Shown piece by piece: positions 1-11,603 of a stretch of DNA of 64,000 bases; position 1 is the first letter of the stretch; each line of letters opens with the position of its first letter. Position numbers and translations under genes: made by a program. This DNA is from Bemisia tabaci (lineage: Eukaryota; Arthropoda; Insecta; Hemiptera; Aleyrodidae): NCBI RefSeq assembly GCF_918797505.1, contig NC_092801.1, forward strand, positions 7,440,001 to 7,504,000, given 5' to 3'. A model generated the notes under the pieces. The model saw only the letters and a program-made list of their open reading frames with translations, was not told the DNA's origin and did no database searches.

Positions 1-285
1 TAAAAAGCATGGAAGTAAACCTCGGGCAAAACCACTGCCATGCCTTATAGCCATTTGGGGGGACTAGGGGGCAGGGGGGCTTGGCCTCCCCCTAAAAAAA
101 TCTACGCGGCCAAATTTTTTTTTTTAAAAAAATTAATTTTTAAAAAAAGTTTTGCGAAAATTGCGAAACCGAGTCGCGCTGATGATGCTCCACGGGCGGG
201 AGCGAAACGCGTACGAAAATAAATTAATTTGATGTGCAAGCGATTTTTTTTTTAAAAAAAAACAAATTTTTATCATTTTCTTGTG
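1..285. other. AT-rich stretch, nothing recognised
   Basis: This stretch holds a short G-rich patch near 55-90 followed by long A and T runs. I see no coding potential, inverted repeat or RNA gene. The short reading frame through it is dominated by lysine and phenylalanine from the homopolymer runs. Confidence 0.5.
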
Positions 286-782
286 CGGAAAAGTTTTTCG
301 ATTTTTCGTTTTACAGTCGTTAATCTACATGGCCTCTTCAACGCAATAAGGGGCAGAATTAAAATCTCCAGAATCATACTTGATCTATAGAAATCAAAAT
401 CTGAACGTTTTGTTTAGCGCACCTTTTATCATTTTACTGTGCGGAAATTCAATTACAATATCTTTCCATTTTGCATTAGTGCATTAAATTGTACCTGTGA
501 AGGTATTTCATTTGGACGTATTTATGCTGAAAGGGACTGTGGCAAGGCGGAAAAGTTTTTCGATTTTTCGTTTTATAGTCGTTAATCTACGTGGCCTCTT
601 CAAAGAAATATGGGGCAGAATTAAAATCTCCGGAATCATACTTGATCGATAGATATCAAAATCTGAACGTTTCGTTTAGCGCACTTTTTATCATTTTACT
701 GTGCGGAAAGTCAATTTCAATATCTTTCCACTCTGCATAAGTGCATTAAATTGTACCTGGGAAGGTATTTCATTTGGACGCA
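286..782. repeat. Tandem duplication, 262-bp period, ~1.9 units
   Basis: Unit 1 (286-547) and unit 2 (548-~782) both begin CGGAAAAGTTTTTCGATTTT. They stay aligned through the words GGGGCAGAATTAAAATCTCC and GTGCATTAAATTGTACCTG, with scattered substitutions. Each carries the junction word TTTGGACG near its end. No reading frame runs through both units. This is an old direct duplication of unknown, probably transposon, origin. Confidence 0.85.
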
Positions 783-784
783 GC

Positions 785-1130
785 GTTCGAAACTCACCTT
801 TGAGTTTTAGGCGCCATGTGGCGCATCAAGCTCGATTTTTAAGGGCCATTGAAGATTTTTAGGGGCCAAATTAACTTTTTGCCTATATACCACGACGCAT
901 TTAGTGAAAAGTTAGACGCAATATTTTTTAATCACAGAACTAGTAATTGTAACTTAGGGGAGGTTTCGAAAAGTCACCAAACAGAAAAATTAGGATTTCT
1001 TTTGAGGGGGAGGGGGGCAATTTTTAGGGGCAACGTTGGCGCAGAGCCTTCTTTTTTTGGCGCATTTGGCGCGTTGGCGCATGTGAGTTTCGAAAACTGT
1101 TTGGACGTATTCATGCTGAAAAGGACTCTG
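785..1130. repeat. GCGCC-word dispersed repeat, copy 1
   Basis: The segment opens with TTCGAAACTCACCTTTGAG and ends with GGCGCATTTGGCGCGTTGGC plus GTGAGTTTCGAAAAC. The same words in reverse orientation make up 33140-33560, and a short piece recurs at 19250-19325. It therefore has inverted TTCGAAACTCA-like ends and an interior rich in GCGCC. The reading frame across it is incidental. Confidence 0.7.
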
Positions 1131-1837
1131 AGAACTGTGTTTGCTTTGAACATAGTTCCTTTTAGTTTAAAAATGTCCATTCTCTACTCGGCAGCACTGT
1201 TTGAACAAAAATCCGTTATTGCGGAAAGGTCATCCACCTGCTCAGCTGAGATTCCTATCCTCAAATTTTTGCACGATTCGAGCGAAATTTAAAACTCTTT
1301 ACGTGGACACGCTGAATCCACTCGCGAAACGAAAGCGCCAGCGTGGCAAGTTTCAGCCCACCAACATTTTGAAGAGTGAGATGAGGGGGAAATATTCCAA
1401 TCCTCAATACGGAAGGTGTGAGTATCATGTGATGGTTCGCGATTGCAACTCAAAATGCATCGAACTACAACAGAGCCGATGTTTTCGAAAATTCTACACA
1501 TCGTAGTTTAGATTTTACAAATTTTCCGTCTGTTTGACGAAAATTTATCAAGCAAATCATCAATTTATTTAAAATAAGAAGCAATTTCTTGCTCCAGAGA
1601 AATCCAGGTACGTCTATCAGTTTTAATAAAACGATCGACATTTTTATAAAACAGTAAAAGCTGTTGTATTGAAATCTTTGAAAAATTTAAAAAAAAACTC
1701 ACGCCTTCACTAAGCTGAAGCGTCATTAAGTGAAAGTGTGAGTTTTTTTTAAAAATTTTCAACAGTCTATCAGGCTGACTCTCACGAATTTTTTTTCGAT
1801 TGTAGTGATGCGTCTGAGGGTTTGCCTTCGTTGAGAT
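1131..1837. other. No gene; one short fold-back at 1679-1762
   Basis: I see no gene. At 1679-1762 two arms reading GAAAAATTTAAAAAAAAACTC and its near reverse complement flank a short centre, so the RNA or DNA could form a hairpin. The rest is AT-rich unique-looking sequence. Confidence 0.5.
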
Positions 1838-2082
1838 CCCTGGTAAAAATTGGCGATAGGAGCTGCGTTTCAAAATACCACAGGAGTTCTTATAGCCGAC
1901 TGAAGAAGGCGATAGAAAATCATATAGCTGGCTGTAGAAAGTGGAAAAAATCATACGGCCGGGCTACACGAAGCGATAAAAAAGTATACAGCCGGGCTAT
2001 AGTTCCTATCGCCGGGCTTTACACTTTATCGCCTGGCTGTTGCTTTTTTGCCATCGGCTACCAAAGGCTATAAGAAATTGTG
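1838..2082. mobile_element. TIR element, left part (CCCTGGTAAAAATTGGC end)
   Basis: The left terminus CCCTGGTAAAAATTGGC at 1838 is the reverse complement of the terminus that closes 30982-31138. Inside are repeated words such as GGCTATAG, GGCTGTAG and ATCGCC in both orientations. The block 2021-2082 (from TACACTTTATCGCC to GAAATTGTGTAG) recurs in the same orientation at 30982-31047. This copy has lost its right terminus where R1 begins. Superfamily unknown. Confidence 0.65.
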
Positions 2083-2094
2083 TAGAAATTCGTG

Positions 2095-2580
2095 TGCTTT
2101 GTAAATCCTTAAGTTTGTACGAAATCACCTTAATATTTACAAAACGCACATTATATTTTCCGTCAATACATATTTTTTTCAATTAAAATTAGAATTATCC
2201 ATACAGAGTGTGCAAACATTTCAAAGTCATGAGTTGAAAAACGCTTCCTTCACGAGGTTAAATATCAGAGCCTAACACAAAGCGGAGCGGCGGCGCACTG
2301 GCGCCTACAAACCTAACAGGATACTTCACGCATTGCGCAATGCGTGAAGTATCCCTGTTAGGTTTGTAGGCGCCAATGCGCGTTTCGCGCTGGCTGCCCG
2401 CCTCAGCGTACCACGGCGCTTGAAGCAACTATTTCACACCAGAGGTATTGCACAGTATCATACGAAATTGAAGGCGCTCTAACATATTAGGAATGGCAGG
2501 CATCCTTCAAAAGTACAGAGCTTTCCTCGCAAAATAAATCTAGATACTATACGGCCCAAAAAGAGAGGGGAAAAGCTCAC
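2095..2580. repeat. Dispersed repeat R1, copy 1 (uninterrupted)
   Basis: This segment aligns with 28975-30955. Shared words include ACACACATTATATTTTCC-like text, CATACAG, GTGCAAACATTTCAAA, ACAAAGCGGAGCGGCG and AGGTATTGC. This copy lacks the 1.47-kb insertion found in the other, so the text around 2265-2290 (AGAGCCTAACACAAAGCGG) represents the pre-insertion site. It contains the 75-bp palindrome at 2300-2374. No coding capacity. Confidence 0.8.
2300..2374. repeat. 75-bp near-perfect palindrome (GGCGCCTACAAACC arms)
   Basis: The sequence starts GGCGCCTACAAACCTAACAG, passes through the self-complementary centre CATTGCGCAATG, and returns as CTGTTAGGTTTGTAGGCGCC. Only one unpaired C breaks the symmetry. 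A second copy lies at 30673-30748 and related tandem copies at 58020-58250. It would extrude as a cruciform or fold as a strong RNA hairpin. Confidence 0.9.
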
Positions 2581-3945
2581 ACACAAGCACAATTTTCCCT
2601 CAAAGAGATACGCTGTTTGTTGCAACACTGGTGACAACCATTCAGGAAGGCTAAAGCCCTGGATAGACGATCAAATTCCGAACGCATTCCGATCAAAGTA
2701 GACATTCTGATGACTGATGGTCACCATCTACCATCAAATTTTGACGGGTCGCACAATTTTGTTCAAAATAAGATCAGAAAGGAGTGCCACCATTCATCAT
2801 TCCCTGCCTCAGGAAAAATTTCTGTCAAGTTTTCATTTTAAAACTAAGCAAATTAATGAGTTTAAGACTGATGACTCCCGACACTTTGATGGTAATTGGT
2901 TCGGGAATTTGATCGTCTATCGAGGCCTTAAAAAACTCCAACATACCATCTTACGACCCGTGCGCCCACCGAAATCAGTTTGTGTAAATCTACATTAATC
3001 TGTATTCATTTTTACTGAGGGAACGTCGAGACTTGATACACCTTCTCCCTCCTCCCCAAATATCACAGTATTACAAGCTTAATGCAGTCGAATAAAGTAT
3101 TCATGCGTAAGGATTCTCTTCCTAGTGACTCTGCGCATTTTTTGAAAAATGGGTAAGTAAACACACTTCGTCAAACAAAACAAAAAAATCAGAATTCTCT
3201 AAGATAATTCGAGAATTTTTTTTGTGTAAGACTGTTGGAAGTTCAACATTTTTGTCAATGATTACGTCAATCGTGTCAATGATTTACGTTGAAGTGGAGC
3301 GATTGCTCTTTTCTGCTTCTATTGACTCCATTTTTTCGATCTTTCACGCATTTACGAACACGCAAACAGATGACGAATGCTCTTGTTACGTTCAACAAGA
3401 ACGTTTTTCACCGACGTTGTCACTTTTATGATAAATAATAACAGTAATTTCAATAGCACATGTAATTAGAAACATTATTAGGATATTTGTAATTATACAG
3501 AGTAGACAATGTACCTATACACATGTACCTATATTACTAGTGACCTATATTACTATTTAAGAAATATTATTAAGATAATGTAAAATAATAGGAATACGGA
3601 TTTCCTACACAATAAGGTATACTATAGTTGTCAGCTACTTTTTATCATGTAGTTAAGTATTTATTCGTTTTAAAGTGACAAGTTGTAACTAAGTTTCAAT
3701 TAATGATGAAAAAAACTTTTATGACAGAATGAGTTCGTTTCGTAAGTCTTAATTTTTTCATTTTTGAGACGTGGGGAGTGAACTTGATTCCCAAGAATTG
3801 TATCGTATTTTTTAAAACTGCATGCTTTATTCCACGGAAACAAGTTCAAAGTTGCCTATTATAAGCTTCAATTGAAATGCGTATAGCAACGGAAGTCCAC
3901 ACGGCGTTCGGAAAAATTCCTCCCTCAGCGTGTAGCGGGCACTCT
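2581..3945. other. AT-rich stretch, no gene recognised
   Basis: Reading frames here are short and have no recognisable motif, and I saw no inverted or tandem repeat. A run of TATTACTA-like words occurs at 3480-3600. I can say nothing about function. Confidence 0.4.
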
Positions 3946-3949
3946 TTAG

Positions 3950-4115
3950 AAGAGTGTCGTGTTTTGCGATATATCGATTGATCTGCCATTTAAACCTATG
4001 GAAAATTATCGATAAGCAGGGTGTTCGCAACGAACTCCATAATAATCGGTACTTTGCCATATAGTTTCAAATGGGAAAATATCGATAATCGATCATTAAC
4101 ACCCCACCACAGGTA
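3950..4115. mobile_element. hAT-like MITE family B, degraded copy
   Basis: The core GCGATATATCGATTGATCTG, a CCATTTAAACCTATGGA word and GCAGGGTGTTCGCAACGAAC match the better copies at 21753, 44896 and 46297. The ends (GTGTCGTGTTTTGCGATA and the CACCCCACCAC side) have drifted from the consensus CAGTGGCGTGGCG. No target duplication can be read. Confidence 0.6.
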
Positions 4116-4264
4116 CTCTTTCGACCACGCCACCCCTAAATTCAGAGATTCAAAAGAGGTGTGTGAAAAAACGGCCAAAAATGCCTCAAGGCATTTTCGA
4201 ATTTTGATCACTTGGGGTGATACAGTAGCTTCCGAGACGCCCAAAACCGGTCGCCGTTTTGCTT

Positions 4265-4375
4265 AGAAGCGCCGGGTTGCGACGTTGCCATTTTTTAAAG
4301 AGGGAAGCCTTTAAAAATTCATATCTCCACCGCATCTCAACCGATTTCAATGAACTTTTTTTTTAAAATGTTCCT
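4265..4375. repeat. Direct repeat pair, copy 1
   Basis: The words GCGACGTTGCCATTTTT, CATCTCAACCGATTTCAATG and AACTTTTTTTTTAAAA recur in the same order at 4755-4862. The two copies are about 490 bp apart and diverged. Origin unknown. Confidence 0.65.
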
Positions 4376-4754
4376 CTTAAATAGAGCTTTCTAGTGGATG
4401 TGTAGTTTTCTGGGGTTTACTTGGCTTTAAGTGGCGTTTACGCGGTTTTAGCAGTTTTTGATAGACACAAAAATTTAGTTTTTATTTTACCACGATCGTG
4501 GAATCAACGGAATCTAAACAAAAACCAGTCTAAATGATAGTTCAGATTCTCACCTTTCTAACGAACACAAGATCATCCCGGGGAAACGTTTCGTTTCCGA
4601 GATATGACCGCTCAAAGTTGGTCACATGCGCTTTTGCGCAATGTGAATGCGTCTTATCACTGAGTCATTCGCGAACTAGGGGTCCCTTACTGTTCAATTT
4701 ACGTTGAAGTAATTACACAGAGCAGTAAGGTGTACAACACGAGCCGTATTTTCA

Positions 4755-4862
4755 CCTTCGGCTGCCGATGTGCGACGTTGCCATTTTTGGAAGTGAAAAC
4801 TCTTAAAAATGCATAATTCCGCTGCATTTCAACCGATTTCAATGAACTTTTTTTTAAAATTT
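4755..4862. repeat. Direct repeat pair, copy 2
   Basis: This is the partner of 4265-4375 and shares GCGACGTTGCCATTTTT and CAACCGATTTCAATGAAC. The 380 bp between the copies contain no gene that I can recognise. Confidence 0.65.
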
Positions 4863-5047
4863 TGGAACATAGGCGAGTCACGCCCGGCGAGGAAGGAAAG
4901 GGAGGCTTTCATCTCTAACTTCCTCATGCAAGAAAAAATCACTAAACCCCGGCCTGCACTGATACTCATTAGTGTTCATTTTCAACTCCAATGCTAATTT
5001 GTAGAATTTTTTGTCTCGGGTCTCCTGCTGAATATTGTGGACCTAGC

Positions 5048-5178
5048 ACTATTGACCCCTCTGACATGAGGGCGTATCCGTATTTTCATGTGAGCCTTGG
5101 ATACTATAGGAGTTGTACGAAGAACCAGGCTCACTAGAAAACCCAGATACGGTCTTTACGTCAGAGGGGCAAAATAGT
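5048..5178. mobile_element. Short TIR element (ACTATTGACCCCTCTGAC ends)
   Basis: The left end ACTATTGACCCCTCTGACAT is matched on the right by the reverse complement of CGTCAGAGGGGCAAAATAGT. An inner inverted pair around GTGAGCC adds symmetry. It is a 131-bp fold-back with no coding capacity and no clear target duplication. Confidence 0.55.
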
Positions 5179-5979
5179 CTACCATCCTTCCACCCATTCA
5201 TGTTGTCATGATTTATTGCCTATTGTACAGGAATACGCTGAGCACTTGCTACAAGCACATGATTTCTAGTTTTTTACAGCAACATTGGCGATTATTTTTT
5301 TTTGCATTTTTTTTTTTGAAATTGGGTATCCTCTTTTCAAAAATTTTCCGTCACCTTGGGGAGAATAATTATGAAAAGCTTCACAAGTTGTTTTGGAGGT
5401 GGAGAAGCAACTATGGAAAAATTCACAAAACACGGAACGGATTCGATTTTAGGGCTGACTATTTTTTCCGCACAAAGTACATTGTTGTGGTAATTTTTCC
5501 GATTATCGTTGCCGCACAAAACCGTTCTCGCACAAATAATTTTCTGTAGTATGTGGCAACGTCGAGAAAAATATGAGGCATTTTTAAGAAAAATGAGTGA
5601 ACACAGTATTTCTGACGCTGCAAACAGAAATACGCATTTTTTAAGTTTCTGAATTGATATACATAGCCCTCCCTTAGCTTAACACGTGGGACGGAACGGT
5701 TTTAAAAGACAGGCACGCGTTTACAGAACGTCCAGCAACCTTGAAAATCGGTAATACCGGGAATCACCAGGGAATTTTTTTGGTGCCAGGGCAGAATCTG
5801 GGAAAAACGTCCCGAAATTTGCGGAGTATTCATTGCGAGATATTTTGTGGAACCATCAAGTTTTTACTTTCATTTTTGGAATCGCGATGAATTTCGCGGA
5901 ATATTGGAGAGACAAGTTTCAATTAATTTTTTGACGCTTTTAATTTTTAGCTCTAAGTATTAGTATTCTCAATCCAGGC
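5179..5979. other. AT-rich stretch with GGAATTT-like text, no gene
   Basis: This stretch contains T runs and loosely repeated words such as GGGAATT and CCGGGAA around 5750-5850. No gene, RNA or clear transposon end was found. Confidence 0.4.
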
Positions 5980-6152
5980 TCAAATGGACCGCAATCAACT
6001 CAAAATCTCGCAATCAAATGGACAAAATCACCTAAAGTTCCTGAAAAATTCAAGGAAATCATATTCATAACTTTCCTCAAAAATATACATTTTATAGAAG
6101 GGAATTTGGCAACTCTCGAATGTTTATACGGCGTTCTTTCTTAGCACAACAG
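5980..6152. mobile_element. MITE family L, right-end fragment
   Basis: The text AATTTGGCAACTCTCGAATG followed by TATACGGCGTTCTTTCTTAGC matches the right end of the intact family L copies at 7073-7325 and 21212-21467. The left half is not recognisable. Confidence 0.55.
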
Positions 6153-6574
6153 CATAGTGAAGCACGCCGAGCGCCTGCTATTCAACGGGCTGTCCAAATA
6201 TTTTTTCCTCGCACTCGTTTTTTTTTGCCTTTGAATCGTTATACTGTCAAGCCTTGATGATCTTTTACCAAAAGATCAATCACTTCTCAGGGGAAATCCT
6301 TGATAACATTTTCCTGTCAAAACCGTAGTATTTCATTTGTCAGAAACTTCATATAAGCTTTTCTACGCTAGAACGACTCAAATCTAGAAGCTTTTCCCGC
6401 CACAACTTTTTAGCCAATGAGCGTTTTGCGCTGTAAGTGCAATCTGTGATGAGCCTCGTGACTCATTGGACCATGTGCTAACCGCGGCCCATACAGAAAT
6501 CCACTTAAACCGCTGCAGTTATCTCCTCATATAGCTTTGCTGCCGTGCTAATAATCGCACCGAACATAGCGAAT
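6153..6574. other. No gene; weak remnants of CTGCCGTG-type repeats
   Basis: Words such as GCTGTAAGTGCAATCTGTGATG and CGGCCCATACAGAAATCCAC resemble the small element at 27814-27942, suggesting an old copy at about 6430-6550. Nothing else is recognisable. Confidence 0.4.
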
Positions 6575-6815
6575 AATCGCGCCAAACATAGTGCGGCCGG
6601 CGTTAAATGCATATCAGCGCCTGCAAGACTGCATGAATACTTCTCGCATTGCGCCAAACGTAGTGCTGTCGCTCATTTTGCGCCTGACGCGTATTAGCGC
6701 CTACAAAACTTTGGAAACACTTCACGCACTGCACTTAAATCATTGTAGTCTCTCGGTGCTAGTTAGACCCACCGCCCGCGGCGCGGTTGCCACAATATCC
6801 AACCAGTGTCCAACG

Positions 6816-7072
6816 CTGCTGTGCTAAGGAAGAGCGCCGTATGAGCCTTCAGACGTTGCCAAACTTCCTTCGACAAATCACGAATTTTCGGGGCAATGCG
6901 TGAATATTTCTCTTCCAAATTTTAATGGAGTCTTATTTGTAATTTGACCTAAAGTATTTGAAAGTTTCAATGGAAAATATTAATAACTATCCTCAAGAGT
7001 AGGTATGTTCTGAGAGCGAATTCGGCAACATTTGAATGTTGATACGACTTGGTTCCTTTGCACGGCAATAGA
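6816..7072. mobile_element. MITE family L, copy
   Basis: The left end CTGCTGTGCTAAGGAAGAGC and the right end CACGGCAATAG are a degraded version of the family termini CTGCCGTGCTAAGGA. The interior holds the usual GCGTGAATATTTCTCTTCC and AATATTAATAACTATCCTC words. It abuts the next copy directly. Confidence 0.75.
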
Positions 7073-7325
7073 CTGCCGTTCTAAGGAAGAACGCCGTATG
7101 AACATTCGAGAGTTGCCAAATTTACTTCTATAAAATGTTTATTTTTGAGGAAAGTTATGAATATTTTTCCTTTAAATTTTCCGAATCTTAAGGTGAAATT
7201 GCGAACAAAATTATCTGAAAAATTGGGAGGAAAATATTCATGCGTTTACCAGAAAATTCGCGTTTTATGAAAGGAAATTTGGCAACGCCTGAAGGTTCAT
7301 ACGGCGTTTTTCCTTAGCACGGTAG
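7073..7325. mobile_element. MITE family L, copy
   Basis: The left end CTGCCGTTCTAAGGAAGAAC with CGCCGTATGAACATTC is mirrored on the right by GAAGGTTCATACGGCG and CCTTAGCACGGTAG. Length is 253 bp with no coding capacity. Other copies lie at 20955, 21212, 33740, 35029 and 35523. Target duplication not resolved; superfamily unknown. Confidence 0.85.
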
Positions 7326-7330
7326 TTTGG

Positions 7331-7913
7331 GTGTTTGGTTTCGAGCACGAGGACAGAGGGCCGACCCTCACCGCCGTCGAACTTTATCTTTCACGCCCGA
7401 TTAACCATTCACCGTGACACCAGGATCCACCAAATTTTCACAAAAATTGATTTTCGTCTATTTAGCAAGTGTCGCCTTACTCCTAATTAAAATGCAAATA
7501 AAAAGAGACCTCATTTGCAAAAATCGATGGAATAGACGAGAAATTACAGTTCAAAATTGAAAGAGATTTACTCAACGCGATTTTTCAACGCAAAAAATGA
7601 AAGAAAGGAAAAATTAAGAAATGCTAATTATAATTAATATCATTCACCTCAGAATTTTACAAGCAATTCAATTATGTAACGGAGCAAAACTTAGGGCAAC
7701 ATTTAAAAAAATTGGTCTTTTCCAGGGGACTTCCTTCTAAGAATTTTGACCTGAGGGCAAGAGTCGAATAACAGCCGTACCCCATGGAATACACGGTGTG
7801 CCTGAACGAGTTAAACTGGCTCGGGATCTGATCGCGCATTAGTCATGAAAATCGTGAAATTATGCGGGATATTCTTTCTTTGAAAAGTGTTAGACACCCT
7901 AGTATAAACCTCC
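7331..7913. other. Unique-looking sequence, no gene
   Basis: No repeat unit, TIR or convincing reading frame was seen. Confidence 0.4.
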
Positions 7914-7921
7914 AACTCCAC

Positions 7922-8939
7922 GGTGACAGGTGGAAATGTCCAATACAAAATGTCCAATTATCAAAAGTGTCCACCATGAAATACCCAATCATTGTTTGTC
8001 CAACACGAAATGTCCATAAACTGCAATGCGCAATAAAAAAACAATATTTTATTTGTCTTACTTAAAAAATCTCCAAAAAAGTAAGAAAAAAATACGAAAT
8101 AATATGAAAGAATTGTGTGAAATAACCCAGTAAATTTGAAAACTGGGTAGTTGGAAGTCCCAAATTCACATTTTTTTTGCAACGAAATGGACGCGTCTTC
8201 TCTTGGAACATATTTCTTGTAGGGCATTTTTCAGTTGAATCAGTGAGTTCGAAAACACACCAACTCGGGTTTTTTTCGATTTTCACTTTTTTACGGTTTA
8301 GTAACACTTATGGATAGAGGCATCTGCACACAAAAGGAAATTTCGAAATTGCAATGGGAGGTGCTCGAAACAGCGACGGGAAAAGGGAAAAATCGAAGTA
8401 TTTCATTGGAAATACAAATTTTTGGCCATTTCAAGGGAAACGGGTGACCATCCGATTTTGCGGTTTCCTTTTTTCGGTTCAGTATACCTTGTACCAACAA
8501 GTTATATAAATATTCAAGAGTTATTCAGGTCGAAAAATATAAATTTTTCAGGGCAAACTATGAAAAAGCAGTATTAGAAAGTAAGTGAGAACGAAAACAC
8601 ACCAACTCGGAAATTTTTAAACGCTTAATTCTCTGTCATCAAAGATGGTGTATCGATTTCAACTTGGTGCTTTACAAAGTCTCTAAGTACTTGTCCTTTG
8701 GCACCAAAAAGGTTTTTCTTAAACTAACTTCTTCGCCCGCTGCGCAGTTTTAGGTGTTTCCTGAAAATTTTTTTTTTCCGAGTTGGTGTGTTTTTGAACT
8801 CACTGATTCAAATAAGGCATTATTTTCTTTTGGACTTTTTTAACCATGGACATTTTTTTGGTCATTCTTGTAATTGGACTTTTCAGGTAGGACGTTATTC
8901 TTATTGGAAATTTTCTACTGGAAATTTTCACTGAGCACC
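7922..8939. mobile_element. TIR element E1 with subterminal AAAATGTCCA array
   Basis: The element is flanked on both sides by AACTCCAC (7914-7921 and 8940-8947), with the match extending to CCAACTCCAC. Its termini GGTGACAGGTGGAAATGTCC and, reversed, GGTGCTCAGTGAAAATTTCC agree at 14 of 20 positions. The left subterminal region carries five TGTCCA words (7937, 7951, 7968, 7997, 8011). The right end carries the inverted form TGGAC at 8831, 8847 and 8875. Such arrays are known in En/Spm and other transposons as transposase-binding sites; that role here is inference. The interior is occupied by another TIR element and no transposase is visible. Confidence 0.7.
8235..8811. mobile_element. TIR element nested in E1 (TTGAATCAGTGAGTTC ends)
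   Basis: A 34-bp inverted repeat with one mismatch bounds this 577-bp segment. It begins TTGAATCAGTGAGTTC and continues with AAAACACACCAACTCGG. A partial third copy of the CACACCAACTCGG word lies inside at about 8595-8615. No coding frame of note. It sits inside E1, so it is either a later insertion or the E1 core. Confidence 0.8.
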
Positions 8940-8947
8940 AACTCCAC

Positions 8948-9098
8948 TAGTGGCCGTTCTTGAAAGTTAGCAGCACTTTTTCTCCTCCATTTAAACTAGT
9001 GTAAAACAATCGATTCTAGGTGAGGCAGCTTTCCTCACCTAGAATCGATATGTTCAACGGAAGAAAATAAGTGCAGCTAACTTGCAAAAGCACCACTG
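8948..9098. mobile_element. hAT-like MITE with 7/8 target duplication
   Basis: The termini TAGTGGCCGTTC and GCACCACTG enclose 151 bp. Flanks are AACTCCAC (8940-8947) and AACTCCAT (9099-9106), a one-mismatch 8-bp duplication as expected for hAT. The centre 9009-9049 is a perfect palindrome with 17-bp arms ATCGATTCTAGGTGAGG and a 7-base loop. Confidence 0.75.
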
Positions 9099-9106
9099 AA
9101 CTCCAT

Positions 9107-10174
9107 CCTTCTCGGTTGGAGAGCTCAAAATTGGAGTGACTTTCGGGTTGGGTCGGCAACGCTGTTGTGGGCGGAAGGTGGTGACGTAGCTCATCGGGCC
9201 TACCTCAACGTTCGGCGTGTTGGGCCGTCGACCGAAATTCCGCAGCGCCGCCTAGTTTTTGAGTGTTTTCGCGCCCTTGAATTCATTACCTCATACGCAA
9301 TATGTATGGGTTTTTACCACCCTCGATTACAAAAAAGCTCTGCACGGGTTTTTTTCGGGTTCATTTGACGGTTTTTTGGAGCAAAACAGCAGGTCTTTGA
9401 TTCAAGCTCTGGGAGAACAAAAAATTAGAGAATTTTATCATTTGTCTACTTGAAACATATGAGATCGACAAAAAAACTACGATTGATTTTTTTCAAAATT
9501 TCAGAAAAGCACGAAAGATTATAATTTTGGTGCGATTAGTTGAATTTTTTCTTCATTCACAGTTCAAACTGATGCTGAATACTAGATAAATCGGTACTGA
9601 AACTCTACGGAACTGATATCATCAGCTAGAATCGTTTTTTTTACAGCATGATCATAAAACGATTTTTAATTAATATAATTTTTTTCATGTACAATTTTTA
9701 CACGAACAACTGGCATTCCTTCAAACATTGTTGAACTAATACGATTTTTACCTGTCTCTTGATGTAAAAATTTTGAGAATGTGAAATTAACGACACTAGG
9801 GATGAGATCGTCCAGTTTTTGAGAAAATTATGAGAATGACTGAGGATTCTCGATTTTCAAGGTTTCACCTGGGGAAGTTTCGTTGTTTTAATTGTTTTTT
9901 GGTGAAACACACTAAAAAAGAGCACGAAATACACCATCTACACAAGTTGGAAATTGATGATATTGGAATATTCTTACTTCCTCTCTTTATTGCCTCACGG
10001 AAAATAAAGGTCCATTCTTAAAATCAACGAGTTATTTTTGAAAATCTCAAAGGCTCCTTTCCTTAACGCTATCGAGAAAAGTCCAATGCGAGATTGTGTC
10101 AGGTGACATTTTTGTGATTTCTGGAGGAAAAGGGTTGAAGGTGGAAAAATGACCTGAAAAAAGAAAATTCAAAT
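9107..10174. other. No gene recognised; GC patch then AT-rich
   Basis: A moderately GC-rich patch at 9160-9260 is followed by AT-rich sequence with short frames only. I find no repeat partner in the window. Confidence 0.4.
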
Positions 10175-11195
10175 TGGTGGTTGAGACCAAAAGTTGTGTG
10201 TGGCTTCCAGTTGTTTGCATGTTCCGAGTACTCTTGTGTAGTTGCGACGCTTCATTGGCAGCAAAGAGCGGAGCATTGCAAATTCACACCTCGCGCTATC
10301 CCGCCTTCAACTTTGAAGATGCAACACGGGCATCCATCAAGTACGAATAGTTGTATCTCTGCGCCGTTATCAAAGCGCATTCTTTTCCTTGCTCTTGTGT
10401 TGGCTCCGTTTGTCTTATTCTAGTGGTATTTCAAGGGCTGCATAGGCAATGTGCCGAGAATAGGAGAGACGTAATCTTGCCTCGTTTTTAAACTTTTCTT
10501 CCGACCTTGAGCGATACCTTATCGGTAGTATGGACAGGAGAATTGCAAGTTCACGCCTCGCGCCTTAGCGCCTTCAATTTTGCAAATGCAATACGGACAT
10601 CCATCAAGCACGAATAGTTGTATCTCTGCGCCGTCATCAACGCGCATCCTTTCCGATGCACAATCTCCATATTGAGTATGTTTATATTTAATTTATAAGT
10701 AGTGGTGTTTTAAGGGCTACGAGAATAACACAGGCGAAGATAAGAGACGTAATCAAGCCTTGCTTTTTAAACTTTTCTCCAGAATCTGAGCGACACCTCA
10801 TTGGCAACATATAGAGTGGAGCGTTACGAGTTCTAGCCTCGCGCCATCGTGCCTTCAATTTTGCAGATGCAACACGGACATCCATCGTATGTCTGCGCCG
10901 TCTTCAACGCGCATCCTTTGATGCAAAATCACCATGTTGAGTATGTTTATATTTAATTTATTGGTAGTAGTGTTTCAAGGGCTACGGGAATAACACAGTC
11001 GAAGATAAGAGACTTAATCAAGCCTTGCTTTTTAAACTTTTCTCCAGAATCGGAGCGACACCTCATTGGTAACATAGAGTGGAGCATTGCGAGTTCACGC
11101 CTCGCGCCATCGCGCCTTCAATTTTGCAGATGCAATACGGACATCCACAAAGTGCGAATAGTTACATCTTTGCGCCGTCATGAACTCGGGTTCAG
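10175..11195. repeat. Satellite S1, ~265-281-bp units, ~4 units
   Basis: The word GCCTTCAATTTTGCAGATGC or a variant starts near 10306, 10573, 10854 and 11117, giving spacings of 267, 281 and 263 bp. Each is followed by ACGGACATCCATCAAG-like text, AATAGTTGTATCTCTGCGCC and CAACGCGCATCC. A second array with the same words is at 53110-53700. The units are diverged. Confidence 0.85.
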
Positions 11196-11600
11196 GTGTC
11201 TTTTATTTTTGAAATTTGAGAGAAGTTAAGGTTAAGTTTGCTCAGCATATGTCATTGCAACCCTATGAGGTAAAGTGGGAGTATTTTCACACTTAAGAAT
11301 ACTAAGTAGGAGACAAAACTCTCATTCAGGGTACAGTTGTTTACCCCAAGTAACGCTACAATGAGATGAGAGCCTGTAAAGAACTGATCCGCAAAAGGGA
11401 GTTTGTATAGGTTTCAGAAAGATTAATTTCATTTGTAGATCGATATCTCTAAGTAAACTAAGCACGAGAATGACCTCGGTTTCTAAGGGAGCAGATTTTG
11501 AAGATGTTGTGATGAAATAGACGCATCTAAGGTATAAAGAACTGTATCCATTTTGACCTGATCCCTGAGACCCATAAGAGTGCATGTATGAGAGGGCTCA
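11196..11600. other. No gene recognised
   Basis: Unique-looking sequence with one short minus-strand frame (11322-11585) that carries no recognisable motif. Confidence 0.35.
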
Positions 11601-11603
11601 ATT

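Larger units (their letters stand above)
6575..7330. repeat. ~750-bp composite block, recurs at 20722-21467
   Basis: Both blocks contain, in the same order, the words AGTGCGGCCGGCGTTAAATG, GCGCCTGCAAGACTGCATGA and CCCGCGGCGCGGTTGCC, then two successive copies of MITE family L. Shared order and junctions show that the whole composite was duplicated, not that each part inserted separately twice. No coding frame is conserved between the two. Confidence 0.85.
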